Origin: Aquatica leii | Taxonomy: Eukaryota; Arthropoda; Insecta; Coleoptera; Lampyridae | DNA: 64,000 bases | NCBI GenBank assembly: GCA_035610365.1 | Contig: CM069432.1 | Location: 280,799,709-280,863,708, forward strand | Direction of reading: 5' to 3' | Shown: piece by piece, positions 1 through 12,142 of the stretch | Layout of the letters: every line of letters begins with the position of its first letter | Position numbering within the stretch: position 1 is the first letter of the stretch | Program-made: the position numbers and the translations under genes | Notes under the pieces: model-generated | What the model was told of the DNA's origin: nothing | What the model saw: only the letters and a program-made list of their open reading frames with translations | The model's database searches: none

Positions 1-1039
1 CTGGTACAAATTACATATACATAAATAATAATACAATTAAAACACAGTGTTAAAGCAGGTCTAAAATAGACCCTGGAAGCAGATATGCTTTTACTAAATT
101 AAATGACGCTGCCGCAATTACAATAAACGGTAGCAAGTTACATCCGTTACCGCAAGTGAAATTTTAAAACCGCCCGTAGTCCTTGACGTCAAGCTTAAGA
201 CCGGTACAAATTAGTCGAAATTGATTCTACGACAGAAAACAATCCGATTCGGGCTTCCAAATCTCTGATAGTTTCAGATTCCCGCACATTAATGATTGAA
301 AATTTTGACATTGATAGTGAATAAACAAAAAAGTTTATATTGATTAGGCGTAGAGTATTAACGAGAGAACAAATTTTAGTAAGAAATTAACTGAACTCAA
401 CTAATCTAACTCAAACTGTAACGTTGTTTACACAAATTTCGGCCAAAAACTACTTAAGGAAATACCCATTCGCAGGTTACACCACTTCACTGATCCTCGG
501 CGAACTCAAAATATACAATAGGACGCCATCTGTCGACTTGCATCACATAAAGAGATTGCGCTTTCGTTAATCCATAAGCAAAACTAACGACTCCGTTAAT
601 TGGTAAGCAGCCGGACAGAAAGAACAGCCAAAATTAGTTGGTACGTCTCAACCAGCAACCACGTGTGAATATTAACTTACTCTATGACTTTGGTTAGAAA
701 ATTTTCAGCTACTTCGTTCTACGAATACAACATTCGAGCGGATTTATTAGGGATTTCTGAAATGAAAACGTCTTTACTTTAGAGACGATCAATGAGGGAA
801 AACCTCATTTCCTTACCAATGCGTCTCCGCCACATCCATCACAAACTCCTACGACAAAATGAACCGGAAACCCGTAGAAGGCCAACTACTCTCGCGCCCT
901 CTGCGTGCATAAAGTCGAAAAATATTGTTTGTACTGTTCAAGGTCGAATATCTCACGCGAGTAATGGCAAAGTTGCCTAACCATCCGATGAAATAATGCC
1001 AACTTGCGAATTTACACGTTATTTACACGTTACAGTTTA
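1..1039. other. Non-coding start of window with a dispersed repeat
   Basis: No convincing gene is visible. A short plus-strand frame at 792-980 has no recognisable domain. Positions about 109-195 resemble 63391-63485 at the far end of the window: both hold a GCTGC-CAAT block, an AACGGTAG block and a shared TAGTC-TTGACGTCAA-GCTTA block. The stretch may include the 3' remains of the minus-strand gypsy element that follows, but no reverse transcriptase could be read. Confidence 0.5.
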
Positions 1040-2752
1040 TTAACTAAATCTAATACTTGATGAGGGTAAGTGTTTCTTTAGCAACAACAGAATCAATTTT
1101 TGGTGGTAGTTCATTACAAAAGTTAAACGACCAACAGGAATTTTGAAAATCTGGGAAGAGATGACCACTGAATCCAAAAACCCATACCTAATATTAAATA
1201 ATGATACAAATTCGGAACGACTAGCACTTTAATGACTTTGATTTGGTCTTCTAATTGAATCAGAAGATCAACTGAACCCAAAACCGTACAAGAGTGATTA
1301 TTTGGTACAGTACATTTAGTAATACTAGACCCCTAAATAGTCCAACCTTTTTGACCTAGTATAGTAACATTAGTTCCTGAATCTAAAAGTCCATTCATGG
1401 AATTACCAAAAACTTTAACAGTTAAATATGGCCTGTTGTCTTTCGGGTATTGAGCAAATAAATAAATCAACAGAGGTCACATTTTTTTCAAAATGGGCGG
1501 ATCTACTCACTAATTGTCGAATTGACTGCACTGAAATTATTCAGGTTCAATTGGCAGTCCTTGAGTGACCTGGTAAACCTTTTCCCAAATATTTAAAACA
1601 ATTTTTTTCAGTTACTCCTAGTTCTCCACAAACGTAACAATAATTTTTTTTTGATGCCGTGCATATTGAAGCACGATGACCATTTTGTGAACAACTTGAG
1701 AACTAATTAGTGTTTTTGTGTTAACGTTGACCTCAGATATCTCAGACTGTACTAAAGTGAGGGCGAGTCACCTAGAATGTGTGACTTATCTTCAGTTATC
1801 ACCAAATGAATATGTTTAGGTTTCCTATACATAAGATGAGGGTCAATAACTTTTGGTACGTAAAAGGGTGGAGGTTTCATCCATTGCATACGTAAGAATA
1901 CATCTTCTACTTGTCGAGCTAACACATTAATGGAACGAATAGAATGCAAAACTGATTTTGTATGAACGGAAGCAGGTTGCGATGGATTGTGATAAGGCGA
2001 TTGTGTTCGTTAGGTTTCCAATGCAATTTATTAAATATATTTTTCATAACGCCAATAAATTCAGATGTTTGCTCATTAGGACCCTGGGTGCAATTACGAA
2101 TGTCTAGCCAAATATCTTCATCATAATTCATTCCAAGTACAAGTAAAATCTTTCACGGATCTAAACCATGACAAGGCGGTTCCTTCAAACAATGTTACAG
2201 CGCAATTAAGTAATTGCAGCTTAGATATTCCACATGCTTGGCTAAATTCTTCAACTTTTCCTACAAAATTTGTAACGCTATAAATACAATCGAAATGAGT
2301 GTTTCACTTAGTTACAGTGGCAAAACAACGTAAAGAATCGAATTGTGCCGAATGTCCGTTTTGATTTTTTGGTATAGTACGTGAAAAATCATTGTCGATA
2401 TTGTGAGAAAAATATTTTACTGGTGGTCTAGATTGAGCATCGTTACTTTGCTGGAAACTTTGCAGTGAGGAGGTGCCTAATGTCAATTTATCCAGTTCTT
2501 TTACAAGGGTGGATTGGGATTGGTATCTATTACCAAATGAAGATACTTCATAAGATGACGGTTGAATTATGAGCACTGAAATTTCATCCATTTTAATTTT
2601 TAATATATGTATAATAACGAATATGTAGTTGGTAAGTAAGTTTTTTATTAAGTAATCGATTGATCTCCATTTTATTTTAATAACAATAAAGTTAGAATAA
2701 GGAAAAACAAAAAGAAAATTTAAGAAAAACCGAGGCCCGACGTTGGGCGCCA
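1040..2752 (-). pseudogene. Ty3/gypsy gag-protease remnant
   Basis: This is the decayed 5' part of a gypsy-type LTR retrotransposon. On the minus strand, a capsid-like stretch lies at about 2131-1750 (region with TQGPNE and a hydrophobic FIGVMKNIFNKL segment). A zinc-knuckle-like CYVCG follows near 1640, and a retropepsin domain at about 1460-1200 has the active-site motif LLDSGTN and the later ILGMGFW strand. The frames change between these parts and an in-frame stop follows the protease motif, so no polyprotein can be made. No reverse transcriptase follows before the window start. Assignment rests on the motif order and on the tRNA-Lys primer site at its 5' end. A related gypsy lineage lies at 32.5-35.4 kb. 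Confidence 0.65.
2735..2752 (-). other. tRNA-Lys primer-binding site of gypsy element
   Basis: Read on the plus strand this is GCCCGACGTTGGGCGCCA. It matches the 3' end of insect tRNA-Lys (GCCCCACGTTGGGCGCCA) at 17 of 18 positions, so its complement would be the minus-strand-priming site of the element running leftwards. The 5' LTR should therefore begin just above 2755. The tRNA sequence is recalled knowledge; the match is read directly. Confidence 0.7.
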
Positions 2753-2755
2753 AAA

Positions 2756-5636
2756 ATTTGCAACAACAACCACATAATAGTTGTATATACTTTATGCAGT
2801 AACTTTTATTTTAAATTGTAGTTGTTTATAACTTTAACAGTTTCTGCGACAAGGATTAAAATCAAAAAAAGTTGTTGTAGGTGACATTTCAAAATAATTT
2901 AAAAAAATCTATATAAATAAAAATTTAACAAAATCAATCGTTTTATTATTATTTACATAATTGTTTTCTAATTAAACAAACTTGCGTCGCACACTACAAA
3001 AGAACCTAATTTATTCGTACACGATTCTACTATTTCAATTTGTTTTTTGTATAAACTTCAGTTACGGTATAAAATAATTTCAAGTTTGTTTGTGTTTAAA
3101 AAACGTGTCGGTTTTCTTTATAAACTTATCGTACGAATATGTTTATAATACAACATTAGTGTAATCATTGTTGTACGAATTAATGTATTTTATGTAAAAT
3201 ATGTAAATTAATTCAATAGAAAGCATTACAGGTGACTATAATTCTTTTTTAAGTTTCTTAAAATTACAATATCTCAGACGTAGCACTTGAAAACAAGACA
3301 AAGCTGAGATTAAATTACACAATAATGCATAATTAAATGTCGATAATTGTATATGACCACTGCACATAAAATTTAATAAAACGCCGATAAGTTACAAGAA
3401 TAGATTAGAAAAAATTTTCTAATTTACAAGCTTTAACTTAATTTAATTAATTTTTTATAGCAGTAAGAATCGAATTAAAGTACCAGTTTGACAATTCTAT
3501 TTTGATTTAATCTTAAAGAATTTGATGTGAATACGTAATGTAAATGTTTAATTAATTGATTAATTTAAAATATCAAGAAAGAACCGTTAGTTTAAAAGAC
3601 AAAATGGAAAATAGATAAATTTTGTCAAACAACTTTGAGGAAATGCACAAAAAGTGATAAGAAAGTTGTGTTTTTTTAAGTCAATGCCCGTCGCGTGGAT
3701 TACCCGTGCCATCACACGAATTCACCTGTCGATACACCTGTTGATTAACTTTAATAAAAATAAACTGCTTTAAACGCTGATAAATTTTTGTCATTTTTTA
3801 AATTGACGTTTGGGATACAATTATACATATGTTACTTATATATATTTTCAGTCCGTTTCGTTTTACTGCAATTAAATTAAAAAGTTTTTTGATTCAAAAA
3901 TGTATTTATTAATGTTGGTATTAGCATTTGTACGCTTAACAGTTATAAAAGTTAATCCTTCGACCGCAACATAAAACATATTCCTTCCGATTCAGAAGCG
4001 AAAATTATAGGTTTGGACGACTCGTTTGGTAGACGCCCTGTCTAGTTAAGGCTTGATTTATGAGACCAATTTTGTCCAGGTTTTTTTAAAAGTTGATACT
4101 GCCAGCGCTGCGGCGTAAACTTTCTGGATTAAGACTTTTTGTATAATTTCAGTGTGGAATAGTTAGATAATTAACGTACAATTGCGATCTGTAATCTGCC
4201 CAAAGCACAATAATGTCCTTTTGTCGGTTTGATATTATACTTTAGAAGGATTATTAAAGTTCATTATAACACCACGAAATTCTAATAAATCACATACCGG
4301 TGCCTATTTAATGATCGGGGTTGTTTTAAATAACCCCTTTTCCTAGGGGTCTCAATATTCCCTGATTTATTCATAACCGCGTTTTTTGTGGCATAGATAT
4401 TTTTTTCTTTCTTTGATATCCGTTAGAATGTTAGTTTTTTATTAATAGGTTTTTTTTGGACAATTGAAATAAGATTTAATATAACAACTTTATTTATTTT
4501 TTTTTGTCCATATTTTAACAATATTGTCTTAAATATTTGTTGTTTTACAAAATTAGTTAGCAGACCGTTACCTAACAAACAATTAAATCTAACAAATTGT
4601 CAAAAGCTACTTACGTTTATTAAACAAAAGCCAAATATTCGTTTAAGAACTTGTGAATTTCTATTTTTTTAAATACATATCATGAATAATTATTATTGGT
4701 AAAAATTCTTTGTCCTCCTCTGTGTATTACAATAACTAATTTTGATCTGTTCGCTTAGCAAAGACATGCAAAACTACTTCAATCTATTTTTGTAGCAACG
4801 TTTCGTGCAACAGCGAGCACTTTATCAGGTCACTATAATTTATTAAACTCGTAAGTCAACAACATAGCAACAACACAATGAATTAACAGATAATTTTCAA
4901 AACGTAAAACTTACAGAATAGTCAAGTGCAACAATTCCCCGACCAGTAGTTACTTAATAATAAATTACTTTATATTAATTGAAATAATTATAATAATCAT
5001 CACAAAAATTTCAATCAGTCAAAAGTTTTCCTATTTTGTGGATAGGATCCTTCGGAGTGGAGGACCGGCAACAATAAAAACAACTTTTTTTATTGCACTA
5101 GTTTTTCAGACTAGTCTATATAATTTAAAACAATAATCAGTAACAATTGTGATGGATTCCAGTGTCTCATCCATATGTTCCTTCCATTTCATGGATGTAA
5201 TGGCATAAAGCAATGTTTAAATTACAATTTAAACATGAAATTTGGTTGTTGAAACATTTATAATTTTAAAAGTTAACAATTAACAACTTGAGAAATGGTA
5301 AACATACTTTAGTGATTACTCCGCATTATAAAACAATCCGTTTGCTAACAATTGCTATTACGCTATAATTAGACTTCCGGTATATCAGCAAAATTGCTAA
5401 GTATGTGTTACAGTATAGTAACCTACTTTTAAAGTGTATACATAAAATTGGCGACTCCATATTTCACAACGTTTGTAAATATTGTATATAAATAGTAGAC
5501 AGTTATTAAAAATTATCATTCAACATTAACTTGTTTGATCACTGAGACTTGCCCTAGAATCTGGTGTTGTTTAAATATTGATTACCTGGGTAAGTGTCAA
5601 ACTATTAAGTACGAAACACCAACGTGCTTAACATTT
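2756..5636. other. AT-rich non-coding stretch with likely LTR sequence at each end
   Basis: No gene is visible. The left end, next to the tRNA-Lys primer site, should be the 5' LTR of the minus-strand gypsy remnant, but its outer edge cannot be fixed because no second LTR copy was found. The right end, up to 5636, should be the 5' LTR or leader of the BEL/Pao element. A TATA-like TATATAAATAG lies near 5487, about 150 bases before the primer-site-like sequence. The middle is A/T-rich without recognisable motifs. Confidence 0.45.
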
Positions 5637-5859
5637 GGTCCTTCGAGCCGGAGTTAGTCGAAATTGGGATCAAAAAACCAATCGTCTATACGAACAATCT
5701 CTGAAGGCACCACATGAAATCCAAGACTTACAATAGTTAATGGACTTCCTGAACCAAAGATTGCAGTCATTAGAATCGGTCACGGCGGCCAAGAAGACAT
5801 GTAATAACGAAATACATCAAACGTCTTGATTTAACAACTACAATTTAAATCCACATTTT

Positions 5860-6515
5860 ACAATCTACAATTCCAACTGCTGCGTACACTGCAAGCAGCA
5901 ACATCAAATATATATGTGCCAAAAGTTTAAAGTGTTGTCCACTATTGGCAGGATTCAATTCATAAAAAAACGACGACTCTGCTTTAACTGCTTAAGCCAC
6001 GATATCACGAAGAGATGCCGAAGTCAATTGCGTTGCCTCCAGTGCGGTCAACAGCATCATACAATGTTACACAAAGAAAGACAGGCAAATTCAAAACCGT
6101 ATAATGGAAACACAACCTCCAAATATTCAAACCAAATATCAAGCCAAAATTCGCTAGAAAAAACGACTTCTATTACCAGTCATCTTGGAAGACAAGATCA
6201 AATTACAATTTTGGCCACGGCCCTTGTACTAATTAAATCAGCAACAGGAACCGTGGAATATTTACGAGTACTGATCCCGAATCAAAATCATCATTCATGA
6301 CAGAAAGAGCAGCGCAATTATTGGGGCTACCAAGAGAGAAGATAAGAGCCAAAATAACAGGTCTGGGAGCAGGAGATCCAAAAATAGCAACCACAATAAA
6401 TTTATCCAGGTTTTCCAAGCAACTTCATGCTACCTGTCAAGTTTTTGGTGATGTCAAAGTTAACCACAATCGTTACCAAGCTCTGAGATTGAATACACCA
6501 GCTCGAACCAACTAA
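5860..6515 (+). pseudogene. BEL/Pao gag zinc fingers and aspartic protease (frameshifted)
   Basis: The reading frame open to 6300 carries paired cysteine-histidine knuckles: CCVHC and HQIYMC just before 5914, then CFNCLSHDITKRC and CLQCGQQHH. It continues into a DUF1758/retropepsin-like start (ATALVLIKS). The frame breaks at about 6285, where the protease active-site Asp-x-Gly motif should lie. The protein continues in another frame from 6297 (MTERAAQLLGL to 6512). The large amino-terminal gag region is absent. In a live element gag packages the RNA and the protease cuts the polyprotein; here the shift hits the catalytic motif. Confidence 0.7.
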
Positions 6516-6715
6516 AGAACTACGTTCTTGCAGACCCCACTTTCAACAAACCCGACCCAATTAATGCAATCCTGGTGGCCGAAGAATTTGGAAAAATAGT
6601 TCAGCATGGTATTGAGAAAACAAAAGATGGGTTACTAGGTCAACAGACGGTACTACGTTGGATATTATCAGGAAATGCAAAAGAATATTAACCCAATGAT
6701 ATCAAAATTATCAGC

Positions 6716-8097
6716 ATGATTAGCCGCACCAAAGAAGACGAACAGTTAACACAGTTTTGGAATCTCGAAGAAGTGCCAATGAAAAAAATCATGTCTCCAG
6801 ACGACGCTCATGTGGAAAACATTACACAGAGACGACTAAAAGAAACTCCGATAGAAGTTAATACAGTCCAAATACCATTCAAAGAAATATTCGCACCTGA
6901 ATTAGGATATTCCAAATCTAAAGCCATTGCAAGATTACTACAACTCGAGAAAAGGTTACAAAAGGCTAACAAGTTAGCAGACCAATACCACGAATTTATG
7001 CAAGAATATTTAAACCTTGGCTACATAAAAAAAGTTCCAGGCCATCTACTAGACGAAGGAAAATACTACATTCCACATCAACCAATTTTAAAAGAGTCAA
7101 GTACCACTACAAAACTAAAAGTAGTATTTGACGCATCATCCAAATCATCCAATGGAGTGAGCCTCAACGAACTAATATACGCCAGACCAAGATTGCAACA
7201 AGAACTCTCCGACATACTACTACGTTAGAGAAAGCATCAAATTGCATTCAGCGCCGATATTGAGAAAATGTACCGTTAAATTAAAATATCTGAAGAAGAC
7301 CAAACATTCCATCGGATCTTGTGGAGGTTTGACTAAGTCACACCATTACAAGAATTTTGCCTCACGACTGCCACGTATGGAACAACCTCTGCACCATTTC
7401 TTGCAATAAGAACTCTTCAGCAACTGGCTGAAGACGAAAAAGTATCATACCCAAAAGCATCTAAAATCATCATGAAAGACTTTTATGTTGACGATGTTTT
7501 GTCTGGAGCTGATAACATTGAAGAGACGAACTCTCCGACATACTACTACGTTAGAGAAAGCATCAAATTGCATTCAGCGCCGATATTGAGAAAATGTACC
7601 GTTAAATTAAAATATCTGAAGAAGACCAAACATTCCATCGGATCTTGTGGAGGTTTGACTAAGTCACACCATTACAAGAATTTTGCCTCACGACTGCCAC
7701 GTATGGAACAACCTCTGCACCATTTCTTGCAATAAGAACTCTTCAGCAATTGGCTGAAGACGAAAAAGTATCATACCCAAAAGCATCTAAAATCATCATG
7801 AAAGACTTTTATGTTGACGATGTTTTGTCTGGAGCTGATAACATTGAAGAGACCATTCAGCTACAATCTGCTAAATTGCTAAAATCAGAAGGATTCACTT
7901 TACGCAAATGGTCCAGTAATAAGCTTCAATTACTAGAGGCATTAACTGAAGAAATGAAGAATCAAGCCTCATTGGAAATAAACGAAGACAAAACGCGGAA
8001 ATCCTTAAGAATCCATTGGGGACAATTTTTGTTTCAAAATAAGCACAACTTATCACCAAAGTGTTTCAAAACAAACCATATTATCACAAATTGCTGA
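6716..8097 (+). pseudogene. BEL/Pao reverse transcriptase with internal tandem duplication
   Basis: The first piece (6716-7228) matches the BEL/Pao RT start: GYIKKVPGH, YYIPHQPILKES and KLKVVFDASSK, followed by LNELIYARPRLQQELSDILLR. It stops at the point where a 326-bp segment is repeated (7202-7527 and 7528-7853). Each copy contains the catalytic palm motif FYVDDVLSG. After the second copy the frame continues through FTLRKWSSN to 8097. 326 is not a multiple of three, so the duplication itself shifts the frame. The fingers-to-palm section is also short compared with family members. Confidence 0.75.
7202..7853 (+). repeat. Two tandem copies of a 326-bp segment
   Basis: Copy 1 is 7202-7527 and copy 2 is 7528-7853. 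Both start GAACTCTCCGACATAC and end AACATTGAAGAGAC. I saw about one difference between copies (CAACTGG near 7421 against CAATTGG near 7747). Near-identity implies a recent duplication or an assembly artefact, because the surrounding element is far more decayed. Confidence 0.85.
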
Positions 8098-8868
8098 ATG
8101 GTTCGACCCATTGGGATGTTTGGCTACGATGATAATAAAGGCCAATTATTAATACAAAAACTCTGGGTAGCAGATTTAGAATGGGACCAACCTGTTCCTG
8201 ATGATATTAAAGCGAAGTGGATCAACTTCAACGACCAACTCAAATGTATAGAAGACATTAGGGTACCACGATGGATAAAGTACATCAATGGCATGGATAT
8301 TCAATTACATGGTTTCTGTGATGCTTCAGAAAGGGTATATGGCGCAGTAATATATGCTAAAACCATCAACAAAACAGGAGAAGTTACCACCACACTTCTA
8401 ACAGCAAAACCTAAGGTTGCCCCAGGTAAAGCAAAAACAACAATTCCAAGACTAGAGTTGTGTGCCGCTGTCTTACTTGCCAAATTAATAAAGAGAACCA
8501 TCACTGCCTTAAATATTCAGAAAACATCAGTCTTTGCATGGACCGACTCGATGATAGCCTTAGCTTGGATCAAAGGAGAAGCATCCAGATGGAAAACATT
8601 TATAGCCAATCGAGTCGCAGAAATAAACAATCTATTACCCTCTCAATGTTGGCAACACGTACCTTCAGAAGAAAACCCGGCGGATATGATATCCCGAGGA
8701 ATGGACAATAGCAAGATAAAAAACTGTACGCTCTGGTGGAATGGTCCAAAATGGCTGCTAAACGAAGTCCAATGGCCCAAACAAGTTCAATCGTTCCAAA
8801 CAAAAAAAAGAAATCAAGCTCTGTCACAATATTGCCGTACATTCCCTAGAAAATCCAATTATCACTAA
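8098..8868 (+). pseudogene. BEL/Pao connection and RNase H domain
   Basis: A 256-codon open frame continuous with the preceding RT but in its own frame. The thumb/connection region (RPIGMFGYDD, IQKLWVADLEWDQPVPDD) is followed by an RNase H fold of Pao type. The acidic residues expected for catalysis are in place: D in FCDASE, E in RLELCAA, D in FAWTDS and D in NPADMISRG. RNase H degrades the RNA strand during reverse transcription. This is the best-preserved part of the element, but without RT and integrase it cannot act. The downstream frame is broken from about 8868. Confidence 0.75.
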
Positions 8869-8939
8869 ATTTTCATTGTTACCAAGAATGGTTCCAGTTA
8901 CGTCTTATTGCAGAAGATTCACAAACCACGCTAAAAAAT

Positions 8940-9376
8940 AGCCAAAACAAACTGAACGTCTGTTGGTCCAAGAATTAGATGCCACACTACTACAACTGGT
9001 CAAACAAACTCAACAAGAAATAATGCACAGAGAACTCAGGACATTGCAATTGAAAAAACCGCTTGAGAAAAATAGTAACATATTTAACCTGGATCCATTC
9101 ATCGACAACAAGGACATTATTCGAGTAGGGGGAGATTAAGGAATTCTCCACTTCCATATGAACAAAAGCACCCAATTGTACTGCCGTCTCACTGCCACCT
9201 GTCACAATTATTAGTCCAGGACGCTCATCTAAAAACACTACATGGAGGAAAAGCTACACTAGCTTACGTTCAAAGAAAATTTTGGATAATTAATGGGAAG
9301 AAAATAGTTCGTTCTATCATCAACAAATGCATCAAATGCATTCGCTACAAGGCCCAGACGGCAAATCAAATAATGG
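8940..9376 (+). pseudogene. BEL/Pao integrase zinc-binding domain, truncated
   Basis: Broken frames read LVQELDATLLQLVKQTQQE and then HCHLSQLLVQDAHLKTLHGG followed by the CIKC pair. This is the H2C2 zinc-binding domain that precedes the catalytic core of BEL/Pao integrases. The sequence departs from the family right after the NQIMG position near 9375, so the DDE core is missing. At least one stop (in GGD-stop near 9138) and frame changes are present. Confidence 0.65.
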
Positions 9377-9914
9377 GGTTGGTTATGGTTAATGTTTCCT
9401 AAATCGAAGACAATTACGATAAAAAAATCGTATTGGCATATACAATGTTATTTTTTGGAAATTAATTCACAAATTGTAACGGTTATTACCATTTGGTTGA
9501 ACTTACAATGTTTCCGAATAAAAACATTATAGATGATTTTACAATTTTTGTTGAATTGTCTGCAAAAAATACATTCTGTATCAAAAAATTAATTTTAATA
9601 AATGATATGTTAATATAAACGTACAAAAGTAAAAATACAGTAAAAATTAATTTTATAATTATTTAAAATGAGTCTTCCTCGCTATCTCTGTTACTATCAA
9701 AAGTTAAAGAATCGTAAAACCATCTGTATGTGTCTCCGAAACCTTTTACTTCAAATATTGTATAATATATATATATATATACAGCGTTATACAAAAGTAT
9801 GGAAACATGCTTATAACTTGAAAACCGCGAGGATTAGCGGTTTGAAACTTTGGGGGAGTATGTAAGACATACTTCCGGACATTTTTTATTCTTTATAAAA
9901 TTTTGATACGATGC
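9377..9914. other. Non-coding spacer with TA microsatellite
   Basis: No gene is visible. A short (TA)n run lies at about 9765-9782, followed by CAGCGTTATACAAAAGTATG and a GC-richer block to about 9880, which looks like part of another unknown repeat. A small frame at 9668-9865 has no domain. Confidence 0.5.
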
Positions 9915-9929
9915 TCCAATTACCAGTAA

Positions 9930-11243
9930 TTGATATCTACTTCTGATTTCTCCCATTCTTTAATTTTTATTCTCTTTGTCGTCCTGTTTTTTTCCCTCTG
10001 CTTCTTTAGGTACTTCCATACATCTTCTTCCGTTTTTATTCCTTTAATCTGCTCCTCTTGTTTCTTTTTGTTTTCTTCCTTCTTTCTGTCGCATGTTTTT
10101 TTGTATATTTTTACTGCTTCTTTGTATTCTTCTTTTTCTTTCCTCCCTTTTTTTCGCTGTCTTAATGCTCTCCTTGCATTTTTCTTTGCTTCCTTGCATT
10201 CCTTATCCCATCATTTCTTCTATCCTGTTTTCTTTCCCTTCCATTTTCTAAATCTGACTCTCTCTGTTGCTTTCTCCATCATCTCTCTCATTTCCTCTAC
10301 ACTTTCTTGTAATTCCTTCCCTATCCATACCGTTTTCCCTATTCTCTCTTTATATCTTTTTATACCCTCTTCTGTCCACTTTTTTTAGTTATGTACTTCT
10401 CCTCTTCCTCTCTCTCTTCTCTTTCTCTTCCTTCCATTGTCAATTCCAGTGGTTGATGGTCTGACTCTACCCTTTCTCCCACCTTAAATGTCTTTACCTT
10501 TTTTGCGGCCTCTTCATTTGTCATTAAAAAATCTATTATTGATTCTCCCCTTCCTCCTATGTACGTAAATTCCCCCTTTCCATCTTCTTCTCTGTTCCCG
10601 TTCATTATTTCCCACCCTTTTTCGTTGCACAATTCCAGCAGTTCTTCTCCCTCTTTATTTATCACCTTGTTCTTTGTTTGTCTCTTTCCCGTCCCTTTTC
10701 TTTCTTGTATTCCCCCCTCTACCCCTATTCTTGCGTTGAAGTCCCCTCCTACTATTATCAATCCCTCTTCCCTATCTTCTATCATCTCTTCTATGTTTTT
10801 CCTTGTCTCTTTCATTCTACTGCTATAAACTGTCACTACTTTTATTTTTAATATTGGTGAAGTAATTCATTTCTCTAAGTGGAGTCTCTTTTTAAAATAA
10901 TATTTTATTACTCTTTTATTTTTGTTTTTCCCCACTGTATGTTTCTTTCTACAACTCCTCTTCTCTGTTGCACTTTCTCTTTCTTTTCCTTACTCAGCCA
11001 TTTTTTTCTTATTCCCGTTATTATACCCCCCTTTGCTCTCCCTTTTTTCTTTTCTCTTTCTGCATATTGCACCACCCACTCACATTCCTCCGGCAACTCT
11101 TTTTCCCACCACTCCCATTCCTTTTCTTCCATCCATGTTTCCTGTAATCCCACTACATCCTGTTCCTTGATGTACTTCCAGAAATCATGTTCCTTGTTTT
11201 TTATTCCCGCTACGTTCCAAAACAATACTCTCAGCTCACTCAC
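9930..11243 (-). pseudogene. LINE ORF2, AP-endonuclease domain without reverse transcriptase
   Basis: Begins MSELRVLFWNVAGI at 11243. The APE-type nuclease motifs are visible in order: FWNVAGI, VGLQETW (catalytic Glu), then after a frame break GGDFNARIG (catalytic Asp-Asn) and ESDHQPLEL (the SDH catalytic His). It continues through a Lys/Glu-rich linker on the minus strand to about 9930. The YADD-containing reverse transcriptase that should follow is absent. The enzyme would nick target DNA to prime reverse transcription. Confidence 0.75.
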
Positions 11244-11373
11244 CTCCCCCTGTGCTTCTTCCTTCCTTCCTTTTTTTTTCTTCCTTCTTTTTCTTTTCCA
11301 TTTCCATCTCTCATCTCATTCCTTTTCTTTGCCATTTCGTCAACTTTCTCTCTCTCCAGCCCCCCTTTGCCCT

Positions 11374-12142
11374 TTAGTTTTTTGCCTTTTGGTTCCCCAA
11401 TTTCTCTCCCCTTTCTCTGATCAGTCCCCTATCCTTGTCGTTCCATATGTATCTGTCTCCGTCTATCTCCATTTTTCTGTACCCTACCCATACTCTTTTC
11501 CTTCCGCTCTTTTTTCCACCGCTATGTTCATTATTTCTCTTTGCACTCTTCTTTCCTCCCATGTCAAATCGTGACTTATATATATTCTTGTATTCTTTAA
11601 TTTCTTCTTCTCCTCCATTACCCTCTGTTATTCCTCCCATCCTGCGATTTCCGCCACCACCATCTCATTTTTCTTTTCTTTGTTTATTACTGTCACTTTT
11701 TTCACCTCTACTTTTACATTTATTTTTTCTTCCAGCATCACTGCTAAATCTTTTTGTGGTTTTTCACTTCTCCACCCCTTTATCACAATATTATTCTTTC
11801 TTTTCCATCTTTCCTCGTCTTCCGCTTTTTTCTCCAGTTTTTCTATTCTCTCCACCAGTTTCTCTTTTTTCTTCTCCCACTTCTTTTCTCTTTCTCCCAT
11901 TTCTTTTTCATTTCTTTGATTTCTTGTCTTATTCCTTGCATATTTTCTTCCATCTGTTTCATCATTTCTCTCATTAATTCTTTTAACTCCTCCATTTCTT
12001 TCCTTCCTCCTTCTGTTCTTGAGGTTTTTCCTTCGCTCTCCTCCGATATCTTTTTAATGTCTGGTGATCTTATTGTTTTCTTTCCTCTTTCAAATATTTG
12101 TTGCCTTTCTTTTTCCTCTTCCTCTCTCTCTCTTTTATTCAT
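11374..12142 (-). pseudogene. LINE ORF1, coiled-coil protein (frameshifted)
   Basis: Starts with MNKREREEEEKERQ at 12142. The first ~100 codons are highly charged with heptad-like spacing (ELKELMREMMKQMEENM), as expected of the coiled coil that trimerises ORF1 proteins. A second frame from 11900 carries RKNNIVIKGW and MLEEKINVKVEVKKVTVI, the pattern of an RNA-binding RRM-like domain. A third, from 11640, contains VWVGYRKMEIDG. At least two frame changes break it. ORF1 would bind the LINE RNA. Confidence 0.6.

Larger units (their letters stand above)
5637..9376 (+). mobile_element. BEL/Pao LTR retrotransposon, internally rearranged and 3'-truncated
   Basis: Plus-strand remnant with the domain order zinc fingers, protease, reverse transcriptase, RNase H and integrase zinc finger, all of BEL/Pao type. 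TGGTCCTTCGAGCCGG at 5637 resembles a primer-site leader. Most of gag is missing: only about 300 bases separate the leader from the zinc fingers. The integrase stops inside or just after its zinc-binding domain, and no 3' LTR was found, so the 3' end is lost. A 326-bp tandem duplication interrupts the reverse transcriptase. The element is inert. Confidence 0.75.
9915..12142 (-). mobile_element. Purine-rich LINE (non-LTR retrotransposon), ORF1 plus endonuclease only
   Basis: Minus-strand LINE with a Lys/Glu-rich ORF1 followed by an APE-type endonuclease. It ends before any reverse transcriptase motif, just after a Lys/Glu-rich linker (…TEEDVWKYLKKQ…) at about 9930. Loss of the 3' part is unusual, because LINE copies normally lose the 5' end; a later deletion or an insertion at about 9915 is likely. 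The coding strand is almost pure A/G, so the plus strand is a 2-kb pyrimidine tract full of meaningless open frames. Confidence 0.75.

Noticed and set aside
9765-9782. TA run as an origin or regulatory site
   Set aside because: It is a simple microsatellite; similar runs occur in the LTR at 35229-35256.
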